From: Phlebopus portentosus
Taxonomy: Eukaryota; Basidiomycota; Agaricomycetes; Boletales; Boletinellaceae
Assembly (NCBI GenBank): GCA_037892935.1
Contig: JAYXKI010000019.1
Coordinates: forward strand, 434,001 to 498,000
Length of the DNA: 64,000 nt
Direction: 5' to 3'
In this document: positions 47,315 through 57,330 of the stretch, one piece after another
How the letters are laid out: every line of letters begins with the position of its first letter
How positions within the stretch are numbered: position 1 is the first letter of the stretch
The notes under the pieces: generated by a model
What the model was told of the DNA's origin: nothing
Seen by the model: only the letters and a program-made list of their open reading frames with translations
Database searches by the model: none
Translations under genes and position numbers: made by a program

Positions 47315-48299
47315 ATGCAGTTGACAGTACACGCTTTCGAAGGTCTTCTCTACCGTCTCATCTACCCAATACTTCTCTGCAAATGCGAACCTCCTCAGGT
47401 GGGTCTTTCGAGTCCCTGGTTCGAGACTAACTTGACTTATGCTCATGCAGCAGGAGCGCATCCTGAGTACGTCCATGATGAGTAATGAAGAAATAGGAAA
47501 GTTAGTTGAATCGTCTCCCTACGTTGATAAGGCAACATATATCACCGAGACTGGCAAACCGAACTTTGGCAACGTTGCAAAGATAGCTCCCGATGTAGTA
47601 GTAAAGTGCACTCCTTTAACGGGATCTCGTGAGTGTCTCTCAGCAGATCTCGTGCGAAAATATACAGCCGTACCAGTTCCGACACACGAGCGAGTTTTTC
47701 GTGGTTGGATCGACAACCACCTGGTCCAGGAGTATATACCGGGTCGTGTTTTGTCAGATGCGTGGTTTCAGCTCGGGTGGTGGGCGCGTCTTCGCGTTGT
47801 CATCACGCTTCGCTTCTACATCCATGAACTACGCAGCATATCGCTTCGCGCAGGCCCTCCTCCCTTCCCCGGCCCACCTTCGAACGATGGAGCTCCTAAG
47901 AAGTGTACTGGTCGACTGTTCACCGACAACGGCTGTGGGCCCTTCCGCTCATACCGTGAGATGTCGACATGGTACCAAGATCGACTTTTTTTAGTGCAGA
48001 AGTACCGGAAGGAGGGCTTGGACAGTGCGACGTTTGATGACAGTGCCCCGCTCGTGTTCACGCATATGGATTTGCATCCACGGAATATAATCTTGGGGGA
48101 CGATGGCCAACTGTGGATTATCGACTGGAACGATGCAGGTTGGTATCCATCCTGGTTTGAGGCTGCAAGTATGATAGGTTTCGCAAAGTCCCGTTCGGAC
48201 ATACCGTCTTCCTGGACAACATGGATACCGTTCATGGCGGGCTCTTGTGAGAGACCAGGCCAACTGCCGTTCATACGAGCTATTGCCTACACTCTCTAG
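47315..48299 (+). CDS. K5: APH-fold kinase-like protein, slightly short
   Basis: Exons 47315-47398 and 47451-48299, 310 aa. First exon MQLTVHAFEGLLYRLIYPIL then LCKCEPPQ. The most diverged copy: SMMSNEEIGKLVESSPYVDK, APDVVVKCTP, IDNHLVQEYIPGRVLSDAW, but the catalytic THMDLHPRNIILGDDGQLW and IIDWNDAGWYPSWFE are intact. It ends AYTL because a TAG stands where other copies have a Glu or Asp codon, removing ~10-15 C-terminal residues outside the catalytic core. Convergent with D5 at 232 bp. Confidence 0.82.
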
Positions 48300-48531
48300 G
48301 TTTTTACTATTCGGTCCCGTGGATCATGTGGGTACTATTCGTTTGCAATCTGACTGCGTACTGATCCGCCTTGGAGGTAGTTTCTCCGTGGGAAGCGGAC
48401 ATTCTCAACATCACCCACTGGATGCTCTTAATTCACCTTCAATGGTTTATATGAGAATTACATAGGAGGAAAAGGATTAGATGTTACTATTTCTTTATCG
48501 TTTGGGTTCTCGCGACCAAGTATTGAAGGGA

Positions 48532-49195
48532 CTACTGGTAGAAGGTACCCATGACACGTGGCAGCGGGAATATAGAACCAAACCTTCGGTGCTGCTCAAC
48601 TTCATAATCTGCAAATTCATGCGGAATTCCTACAGGGATGAGCTGCTCTTGAGCCAGTCTTTCAAGGACACTGGCGCACCAGTGCCTGCAACCCTGAACA
48701 GAATCTGTGAAGCTACGCATTTCCAATCAGCAAAGTGCTGAAAAACGGAGTGGTTAATTACTGACATGTATTGATCCAAGCTGTACCTAGTAAATATAAT
48801 CTCTAAGAACGTGCCAGCCGATATGCCTGGAGCTGCTGGTACGAGGAACGGCCTGGGTCCAACGTTTCGGGAGTACGCATACGGGACGTACTTTATAACC
48901 GCAATGCCGTCCATCGGCCTGCTGCCCGTCAAGAACGGACGCATGTCGATCAGAACGGATACCTCGCGGGCACCCGGTAACCGTGATACGAGGTACAGTC
49001 TGAAATGAAAGACTTTTCCAAAGGCATTCGGTGTCCCTACCACGGCCAGATAGGAGATGGGCATCGAGAAGAGAGAAGGATTGAACAGCAAGGTGTCATC
49101 CCAATCAATAGTGCGCCTGTTGGGAAGGTTATGCCTGCAAATAAAACTATCATCGTCAACGTATCAGACTTGAAGCAAAGTACTTGCGAGGACAT
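48532..49195 (-). CDS. D5: FHFR / GCRHW protein, obligate GC-AG first intron
   Basis: Exons 49195-49188, 49134-48766 and 48712-48532, 185 aa. Intron 1 (53 nt) begins GCAAGT and ends TTTGCAG; it contains a stop and is not a multiple of three, so the protein exists only if this GC donor is used. Core: MPISYLAVVGTP, VFHFRLYLV, VLIDMRP, FTDSVQGCRHWCASVLERL, PLPRVMGTFYQ. TATAAAA at 49290-49284 lies ~90 nt upstream of the start, as in the other D genes. Confidence 0.8.
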
Positions 49196-50024
49196 CTCGT
49201 ACAGTTCGGGGTTTGATGAGACGAAGAAGCAAGAGTAAGCGAGGCGACTGAGTTCGTACAGAAAGCATCGTTTTCCGGAGGGGTTTTATAGACTTCCTAG
49301 GCCAAAAATACTGACTCAGGATTTCTGGCCGACATAGAATATGGAACACAGGCTCGCAAGTGAGCTCCTGGAGCACATGTGCAGAGAACACGAATCGTCA
49401 ATAGAAAGAAAAGTGTCATCAATCTGAAGATCCTGGACTCCAAATTCTAGTCGTATTTCTGAAAGAGCTGAACCCTTCTGGAGCACAGAGAGACGGATGA
49501 GATCGAAGAGGCCACCGAAGGTCAAAGGTAAACCGAATGAGCATGACTAACAGCAGAGGCATCGCTCCTCTATGACTCTGATGTGGTGGGACTTAGCAGA
49601 GATATGAGATGGCCAAGAATTCTTTAGACACAAGTCAAATAATCCTAAGAGGCATGCGTAGACAGGCCACAATTTGATTTATCTTCGACCAGGATCTACC
49701 CTGTCTCTGGCCAGGATCACCTACAAATATTGTGAGATCTATCCAAGAAAGGTTAGAATGCTGTGAGCGAAAAGCCACTAAATTGGACAGAGACACGAGC
49801 CAGATGAAAGGGAAACTTACCATTAAAGAGGTTGGTAGGTACACTCCTGAAACTTGATGTCCCTGATCAGAACGAGCCACGACTTCATGCGTTCAAAGAC
49901 CAGCACAAGATGGTGGAGGAATCAAAATGGGAGTTTTGATCTTCAAATAACGTAAGCAACCAACGCAGGTCTTCTTATCTCCTTTTTTTTTCGTCTCTGT
50001 ATTGAATGTGTACGTTAAAAACTC
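49196..50024. repeat. Array spacer between D5 and K6
   Basis: Shortest spacer; about 49310-49890 belongs to the common spacer family. No gene recognised. Confidence 0.55.
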
Positions 50025-51058
50025 ATGCAGTGGGCATCTAAAAGTCTTGAAGGCCTTTTCTACCGTCTCATCTCGCCATTACTTCTCTGTAAATCCAAAC
50101 CTCCTCAGGTAAATTCTTTCGTGTCCCTAGATCGAGACTAAGTTGACTTACACTCACGCAGAAGCAACTCATCTTGAGCACATCGCTGCTGAATGATGAA
50201 GAGATAGAAAAGTTGGCTGACTCATCCCAAAAAATCGATAGGGGTACATATTACGACTTTGAGACTGGTGAACTCAATTGCGGCAAGGTTTCGAAGATAG
50301 CTCCCGATGTTGTAGTGAAGCGCTCTCCTTCAACGGGTATCCGTGAATGCCTCTCTGCAGGACTCGTTCGGCAATATACAGCTGTACCAGTTCCGATGCA
50401 TGAACGGGTTTTCCATGGCTGGATCAGCAACTACCTCGTCCAGGAGTATATACCTGGCCGAGTTTTGTTAGACGTATGGGCTCAGCTCGGGTGGTGGATG
50501 CGTCTACGTGTCGTCGTTACTCTTCGCTTCTACATCCGTGAGCTACGCTGCTTATCTTCTCGTGCTGGCCCACCATCTTTCCCCGGTCCTCCCTCGAACG
50601 ACGGTACCCCACAAAGATGTAATGGTCGACTGTTCACGAAGGATGGTTCTGGCCCCTTTGGCTCATACCGTGAGATGTCGAGATGGTATCAGAATAGGCT
50701 TCTTGTGATGCAGCAATTCCGGAAGGAGGGATTGGACAGTGCGCCTTTCGACGACAATGCCCCTCTCGTATTTACACACATGGATCTTCATCCACGGAAT
50801 ATAATTTTGGGCGACGATGGCCAGCTATGGATTATTGATTGGACGGTCGCAGGGTGGTATCCGTCCTGGTTTGAGGCTGTGAGCATGATAAGCTTTGTAG
50901 AGCATCGTTCGGATATACCTTCGTCCTGGATCGCGTGGATACCGTTTATAGCAGGCTCCTGCGAGAAACCGGGTCAGCTGCCGTTCATACGAGCTATTTC
51001 TTACTCCCTTGAAGTTCTGCTGTCCAATATCATGAATCTGGTGAGTATTTTAGATTGA
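50025..51058 (+). CDS. K6: APH-fold kinase-like protein, mosaic
   Basis: Exons 50025-50108 and 50162-51058, 326 aa. First exon MQWASKSLEGLFYRLISPLL. The 5' part of exon 2, to about 50455, is essentially the K2/K4 sequence (SSQKIDRGTYYDFETGELNC); after YIPGRVLLD it switches to a distinct version (RCLSSRAGPPSFPGPPSNDG, NGRLFTKDGSGPFGSYREM). The abrupt change suggests gene conversion. Catalytic loop and IIDWTVAGWYPSWFE are intact. A terminal intron (GTGAGT after MNL, acceptor AAGATAG) is possible. Convergent with D6. Confidence 0.84.
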
Positions 51059-51257
51059 TAGTTGATCGCACGCTAATTCATTTTATGAGAAGATAGATTC
51101 TGACTAGTCTACGTCGCCGGAAGCAGCTCTCTACGGCTTATAACGGCCTTATAAAATGCCAGATTTATTTGGAGGGGTGTATACGACATAATACATACAA
51201 GAAAGAGAATCGTAATTTCTCAAATGCTTTGAGTTCACCCGATTGATCATAGAAAAT

Positions 51258-51920
51258 TTAAAGGTAGAAGGTACCCCTAATACGGGGCATTGGGAACCTA
51301 TCGCCAAATATTGTATGCTGTACAACTTCGTAGTTCGCGAACCACTGGGGACCTGAGCATCGACAACCTGCCTTTGAGCCAGCATATCGAGGACACTGGC
51401 GCACCAGTGCCTGCAACCCTGGCCAGGGTAGACGAAACTACATCCAATCAGCACGAAAAGTTAAATAAACCGGCTGAAGTAACTGACATGTACTGGTCCA
51501 TGTGGGATTGATTGAAGATCATCTCCAGGAGCATGGCGGCTGTGATGCCAGGGGCCACTGGCACGAGGAATGGTTCAGGACCAAAACGCTGGGAATACTC
51601 ATACGGATTGTACTCAACCAACGCGATGGCGTGCATTGAAGTGTCCCTGCCTATGTAGGATGGTTGCATGTCGATACGGACGGATTCCTTATTGCCATTC
51701 GGATTCTGCGATACGAGGGACAACCGGAAATGGAAGACGGCACCAAACGCATTCGGAGTGCCCACCACGGCCAAATAGCCGATAGGCATTGACATTGCAT
51801 GCGGGTTGCCCCTCAAGGTGTCGAGGGGAATAATAGTGCGTCTGTTGGGAAGGGCGTACCTACAAATAAAACTGTCATTGACAATCTACTCAGCCCTGGG
51901 TAAACTACTTGCGAGGACAT
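51258..51920 (-). CDS. D6: FHFR / GCRHW protein with a 3' frameshift
   Basis: Exons 51920-51913, 51859-51488 and 51437-51258. Intron 1 (53 nt) uses a GCAAGT donor and must be spliced to keep frame. Core: MPIGYLAVVGTP, VFHFRLSLV, ESVRIDMQPSY, FVYPGQGCRHWCASVLDML. After AQVP the frame is off by one: restoring a base in the C4 run (plus-strand G run 51347-51350) gives the family-typical WFANYEVVQH and MPRIRGTFYL ending at 51258. As written the exons sum to 560 nt; 561 would be in frame. Either a recent lesion or an assembly indel. Confidence 0.7.
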
Positions 51921-53146
51921 CTTGTAAAGATCAAAGGTTGGAGATGTAAGAAAGCAAGCGTAAGAGAGACGAGTGAGTTCGTACAGAAAGCATCGTTTTC
52001 CGAAGAGAATTTATAGACCTCCTAGGCCACAAATACTGACTCGGGATTTCTGGCCGCCACAGAAGATGGAACACAGGTTCGCAAACGATTTTGCGGGGCA
52101 CATGTGCAGAGAACATGAGTCGTCAGTACGAAGAAAGTGCTATCAATCTGAAGATCCTGGACTCCAAAATCTAGTCGCATTCCTGGAAGTGCTGAGCCCT
52201 GGCATAGCCCTTCTGGAGAACAAAGAGACAAATGAGGTAGGAGAGGTTACATTCACCAAGAGAGGTAGAAAGTCGTCGTTGCGCCTAGCAGGAAACTGAT
52301 TGAGCATTACTAACACTAGAGGCTCCGTTCCCCTGTGAGTCTGATGTGGTGGGACTTAGCAGGGATATGAGATGGCCAAGAATTCCATACACACAAGTCA
52401 AATGTCCCAAACAAGCATGCATCGACAGGCCTCAATGCGACTAATCTTCGACCAGTTTCTATCAGCCCCTGTCTCTGGCCAGGATCACCTACACGTGTTT
52501 TGTACGGGGATAATATCATGAGATGAATCCAAGAAAAGTTAGTATATTGTGAACAAAAGGCCACAAAATCCCTTTCGACTCGGTCAATGCCGAAATGCGG
52601 ACAAAGGGAGAGATGACTCCTAAGGAAATCGGTAAACATGCTTCCTGAATCCGATAACCTTGGTCGGATAGTCGACAGGCTACGTCTTAATTTTCAGCCT
52701 GGACAACTACGTTGGGCTGAATTCAATGACAATGAGCAGCCTGAGATGATCCAAATCAATTGCAACAATATCGGTCCAAGTCTTCCCGCCACAGAGCCGA
52801 TGCTCATTTCTGTCCGCTTAGATTGGAAATATGAGATTCAAGTTGAGCCTATTCGAAAGCAAGACCAGGATTATAAAGCAGGAATTAAGCAGGTACGTGT
52901 AAGGGTCAGACAGTACGATGTCTGCCACAATTTGATGCACAAATATCTTATTACGTAACATATTCCTGTTCTAGGTACAGTACAATCGAGAGGAGTCGAT
53001 AGCGTAAGAAACTCGAAGACGCCAAGCCAACCAATCTACTTCACCATTTCGTTACGATCGATCATCATCAAACCGACTGCGTGCAGCGTCTTGTTCCCCC
53101 TGCTTCCCCTTTCTTTTCCGAGTTCTTTTCGATACATCGGATAGTC
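51921..53146. repeat. Array spacer between D6 and K7
   Basis: About 52030-52640 is common spacer. The rest resembles the region upstream of K3 and K8 but keeps an open frame at 52638 (listed separately). Confidence 0.55.
52638..52958 (+). CDS. Possible small gene or relic in the D6-K7 spacer
   Basis: Open frame of 106 codons starting MLPESDNLG. The composition looks coding (QPGQLRWAEFND, LISVRLDWKYEIQVEP). It runs into GTACGTG at 52893, which could be a splice donor after GIKQ, so the last ~20 codons may be intronic. Homologous DNA upstream of K3 and K8 is interrupted by indels. No family recognised; it may be the only surviving frame of a third gene once present in each unit. Confidence 0.3.
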   Translation: MLPESDNLGRIVDRLRLNFQPGQLRWAEFNDNEQPEMIQINCNNIGPSLPATEPMLISVRLDWKYEIQVEPIRKQDQDYKAGIKQVRVRVRQYDVCHNLMHKYLIT

Positions 53147-54172
53147 ATGGAGTGGGCAACAGGAGCCCTTGAAGATCTTCTCTACCGCCTCATCTCCCCA
53201 ATATTTCTATGTAAACCTTCTCAGGTGGGTCTCGGTGTCCTCAGCTCGAGAAAAACTTCACTCATGTTCACTCAGAAACAGGTAGCCTTGAGTACATCGC
53301 TCTTGAGCAACGAAGAAATAGAAAAGCTGGCTGACTCGTCTCCCAATGTCGATAGAGGTACATATATCGTCCTGGACACTGGACACCCTAATTCTGGCCA
53401 TGTTGCAAAGATTGCTTCAGACGTTGTAGTAAAGCACTCTTTCAGAACGCCCGTGCACGAGCGGCTCTCTGCTGAACTCGTGCGGCAATATACAGCTATA
53501 CCTGTTCCGAAACATGGTCGGTGTTTTCGTGGTCAGTACGATACCTACTTGGTCCAGCAGTATATACCCGGTCGTGTTCTGTTAGACGTATGGTCTCAGC
53601 TCGGCTGGTGGATGCGACTACGGGTCATTGTCACTCTTCGCTTCTACATCCATGAACTACGTTCCATATCCTCTCGCGCAGGGCCTCCTCCCTTCCCCGG
53701 TCCTCCCTCGAACTACGGTACCCCACAAAAATGTACTGGCCGGCTATTCACTGCGGACGGTTCTGGTCCTTTCCATTCATACCGCGAGATGTCGAGATGG
53801 TACCAAAATCGACTCCTCGTAATGCAACGAATCCGGAAGGAGGGCTTGGGCAGTGCTCCATTCGATGACAGTTCTCCTCTTGTATTCACACACATGGATC
53901 TTCATCCACGCAATATGGTTTTGGGCGACGATGGACAATTATGGATTGTTGACTGGGCCGACGCGGGATGGTACCCATCTTGGTTTGAGGCAGCAAGCAT
54001 GACGTCCTTCGCGAAGCCTCGCTCGGACATACCGACCTCCTGGACAACCTGGATACCGTTTATGGCTGGCTCCTGTGAGGAGCCAGGTCAACTGCCTTTC
54101 ATACGAGCTATTTCGTACTCTCTCGATGTTTTAAAGGCCAATATTATGAATCTAGTGGGTGTCGTGGTTTGA
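53147..54172 (+). CDS. K7: APH-fold kinase-like protein
   Basis: Exons 53147-53224 and 53276-54172, 324 aa. The frame also reads through the 51-nt intron, so an ORF caller would merge them. First exon MEWATGALEDLLYRLISPIF then LCKPSQ. Candidate ATP lysine at ~79 (VVVK), catalytic HMDLHPRN at 232-239, metal-binding Asp of IVDW at ~252, then ADAGWYPSWFE. A possible last intron (GTGGGT after MNL to AAGATAG) would end the protein with IPTS. Convergent with D7 at 211 bp. Confidence 0.86.
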   Translation: MEWATGALEDLLYRLISPIFLCKPSQVGLGVLSSRKTSLMFTQKQVALSTSLLSNEEIEKLADSSPNVDRGTYIVLDTGHPNSGHVAKIASDVVVKHSFRTPVHERLSAELVRQYTAIPVPKHGRCFRGQYDTYLVQQYIPGRVLLDVWSQLGWWMRLRVIVTLRFYIHELRSISSRAGPPPFPGPPSNYGTPQKCTGRLFTADGSGPFHSYREMSRWYQNRLLVMQRIRKEGLGSAPFDDSSPLVFTHMDLHPRNMVLGDDGQLWIVDWADAGWYPSWFEAASMTSFAKPRSDIPTSWTTWIPFMAGSCEEPGQLPFIRAISYSLDVLKANIMNLVGVVV

Positions 54173-54383
54173 AGATCGACTGCATTCTGACTCATTCTTG
54201 CGAAGATAGATTCCGACTAGTTGATGACCGTATGCGAATTCGAAGAGTTCCTTTTTCTGCCTTGTGGGATATTCATATCTTTTGCTATACTCATATACGA
54301 CGTATGATTTACAAGAGAAGGAGAAGAATGATGAATTGTTTCTGATTCGGCATGTCGTGTTCAGCTACTGAACGCAGAAAAAA

Positions 54384-55045
54384 TCAATGGTAGAAGGTGC
54401 CCATGATACGAGGCATCGGGAACTTCCAGCCAAACCTCCTGTGTTCCTCGATTTCGCGAGTAGCGAATTCTTGTGAGACGTTGGCGTCGATGACGCCGTC
54501 TTCAGCCAGCCTGTCAAGGACACAAGCGCACCAATGACGACAACCCAAACCTGGCTGCACGAAGCTATGTCCAATCAGCGAAACCCCGAAAAGGAACTAG
54601 CTGAAATTACTCACATGTACTTATCTAGCTCGTGTCTATCGAAGATAATATTCAAGAGCATGCCCGCTGTCATTCCCGGTCTCACCGGTTTGACGAATGG
54701 ACGCGGTCCAGAATTCCGGGAGAAGGAATATGGTTTGTATTCTATCTGCGCGAAGCCACGCATTGAGAAGTCCGGCTCCCTGAAATCCGGTTGCATGTCG
54801 ATGCGGACGGACTCAAATTCGGTATTCGACTTTTGTGAAACGAGCGAGAACCGGAAATGGAAGACTCCATGCACATTCTCGGTCCCTACTACGGCTACGT
54901 AGTGAATGGGCATCGAGATGGCTCGTGGATTGGCCATAAAGCTATCGTCAAGCAAAATGGACTGTCTGAGAGGATGGGCGTTTCTACAAATGCATTTGTC
55001 AATGACTACGGACTCGAGCCCGGGGGCATCTACCTACGAGGACAT
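54384..55045 (-). CDS. D7: FHFR / GCRHW protein
   Basis: Exons 55045-55038, 54983-54615 and 54564-54384, 185 aa. Intron 1 starts GTAGGT, an ordinary GT donor, and an in-frame TAG immediately inside means it must be spliced. Core: MPIHYVAVVGTE, VFHFRFSLV, ESVRIDMQPDF, FVQPGLGCRHWCACVLDRL, PMPRIMGTFYH. Invariant His and Cys are kept. TATA (TATAAATT) about 90 nt upstream. Confidence 0.82.
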
Positions 55046-56296
55046 CTTGCAAAAATCAAATGTCGGTGGAGTGAAGGAGCAAGGGAAACAGAGACAGGAA
55101 CGGGCTCGTACAGAAGGCATCGTTTCATAGAGGGAATTTATAGGCTTCCTAGGCCACAAATACTGACTCAGAAACTCTTGTCAACATAGAATATGAATAC
55201 AAGTTCGCAAGTGTCCTCGTAGAGCACATGTGCAGAGTGCATGAGCGCTCGATAGACAAGGTCTTGTCCATCTGAAGATCTTGGGCTCCTAATTCTAGTC
55301 GCATTCCTGAAAGAGCTGAACCACGGCAGAGCCCTTCTGGAGAATAGATAGACGAAAGAGATAGTAAGGTGACCAAAAGTCATATACATCAAGAGCGGCT
55401 GTCGCGGCATCTAGTAGGTAAACTGAACGAGCATGACTATCAGTAGAGGCCTCATTCCCCTGTGACTCTGATGTGCCGGAACTTAGCAGAGATATGAGAC
55501 GGCCACGAATTCTATACACACAAGTCAGATGTCCCAAACAAGCATGCATCGACAGGCCACGATGGAAACATCTTCGACCGGTGCCTATCAGCCCCTGTTT
55601 CTGGCCAGGATCATCGACACGTGTTGTTTGCGGGATGAATCCAAGTAAAGTTAGTATATTGTGAGCGGAAGGCCACAAAATCCCTTCTGACTCGGCCGGT
55701 GCCGCAATGCGGACGACGAGAGAGATGACTCGTAAGGAAATCAGGAAACACGCTTCAGGAATCCGTTAACTCTGGTCAGGTAGTCGACAGGCTATGCCTT
55801 GATTCAGCCCGGGAAACTACTCTGGGCTAGATTCAGTAAGTAACAATATACAGCCTGGGTTGGCTGACCGACATGCAAACAGATGATTCAAATCAACTGC
55901 AACAATATCATTCATTCCAAGTCTTCCCGCCACAGAGCCGAGGTTCATTTCTGTCCGCTTGGAATGAAAATAGGAGATTAAAACTGAGCCTTTTCGAAAT
56001 CAAGATCAGGATTAAAAGGTAGGAATTAAGCAGGTACGTGTAAGCTTCAGATAGTACGATATGCATCAATTTGATGCCACAAATATATCATTATGTACGT
56101 AACACATTCCTGTTATGGGCACAATCAAGAAGCTGATCGCACGATAGCGTAAGCAATCGATAAGCTCGAACTCGAGCGACAAATCTGGAAAACAACCACT
56201 TCACCACTTCGCTACGATCACCATCAAATCGACTGCGTACTTGTTCCCTTGCCTCCCATTTTCTGACACACTCTCTTTTCGGTACATCGGAAAGTC
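55046..56296. repeat. Array spacer between D7 and K8
   Basis: Common spacer plus a segment nearly identical to the K3 upstream region (offset ~16.2 kb). No gene recognised. Confidence 0.6.
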
Positions 56297-57330
56297 ATGG
56301 AGTGGGTAGCAGGAGCTCTTGAAGATCTTCTCTACCGCCTCATCTCCCCAATACTTCTCTGTAAATGTAAGCCTCCTCAGGTAGGTCTCGGTGTCCTCAG
56401 CTCGAGAAAACTTCACTCATGCTCGCTCAGAAACAGGTAGGTTTGAGTACATCGCTTTTGAGCGACGAAGAAATTGAGAAGTTAGCCGACTCGTCTCCAA
56501 ATGTCGACATGGCCACATATATCGTTTTAGACACTGCACACCCCAATCCTGGCCACGTTGCAAGGATTGCTTCAGACGTGGTAGTAAAGCACTCTTTTGG
56601 AACACCTATGCATGAGCGCCTCTCGGCAGAACTTGTACGAAAATATACGGCGATACCAGTTCCGATGCATGAACGAGTTTTTCGCGGCCGATACGACACC
56701 TACTTGGTCCAGCAGTATATACCTGGACGTGTTTTGTTGGACGTGTGGTCTCAACTCGGTTGGTGGAGACGTCTACGGGCTGTCATCACTCTCCGCTTTT
56801 ACATCCATGAACTGCGCTGCATATCTTCTCGAGCAGGCCCACCTCCTTTTCCCGGTCCACCTTCGAACGATGGTACTCCGCAGCTATGCACTGGCCGACT
56901 GTTTACTGAGGATGGCTCTGGACCATTCCACTCATACCGTGAGATGTCGAGATGGTACCAAAATAGGCTTCTCTTCATGCAACGACAGTGGAAGGAGGGC
57001 TTGGATAGTGCATCATTCGATGATAGTGTGCCCCTCGTGTTCACACATATGGATCTGCATCCGCGCAATATAATTTTGGGTGACGATGGCCAACTATGGA
57101 TTGTTGATTGGTCTGACGCAGGATGGTATCCATCCTGGTTTGAGGCTACAAGCATGATAGGTATCGCGAAAGTCCGTCCGGAGATCCTCAACGAAATCGT
57201 ACTCAAGTTTGAGGACATCTACTTACGAGGACATCTTCCAGAAGTCAAACGTTGGTGGAATAAAGGAGCAAGGGAAAGAGAGACGAGCGGGTTCGTACAG
57301 AATGCATCGTTTTCCGGAGGAGTTTTATAG
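56297..57330 (+). CDS. K8: APH-fold kinase-like gene, C-terminus replaced by antisense D sequence
   Basis: Exons 56297-56380 and 56431-57330, 327 codons. The N-terminal ~265 residues are a normal family member closely matching K3 at the 5' end, with THMDLHPRNIILGDDGQLW and IVDWSDAGWYPSWFEATSM intact. At about 57175 it leaves the family: the usual RSDIPSSW..WIPFIAGSCEKP tail is absent, and the frame continues through the reverse strand of a D-gene 5' end (GHLPEVKRWWNKGARERET) to a stop at 57330. A single deletion joining K8 to D8 explains this. The last conserved helices are missing, so activity is doubtful. Confidence 0.75.
57176..57234 (-). pseudogene. D8 remnant: first exon and part of intron 1
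   Basis: ATGTCCTC followed by a GTAAGT donor, as in D1, then ~40 nt before the deletion junction with K8. A TATAAAA sits at 57329-57323 in the usual place. The rest of D8 is gone. Confidence 0.65.

Noticed and set aside
37389..56754. Many 60-158 codon frames overlapping the K genes on both strands
   Set aside because: They recur because the K genes are repeated; all are shadows in other frames of the spliced kinase genes.
33379..57330. Reading the K array as antibiotic-resistance genes
   Set aside because: The APH fold is widespread in fungi for unrelated substrates; nothing in the sequence points to aminoglycosides, and the locus is an intron-bearing eukaryotic array.
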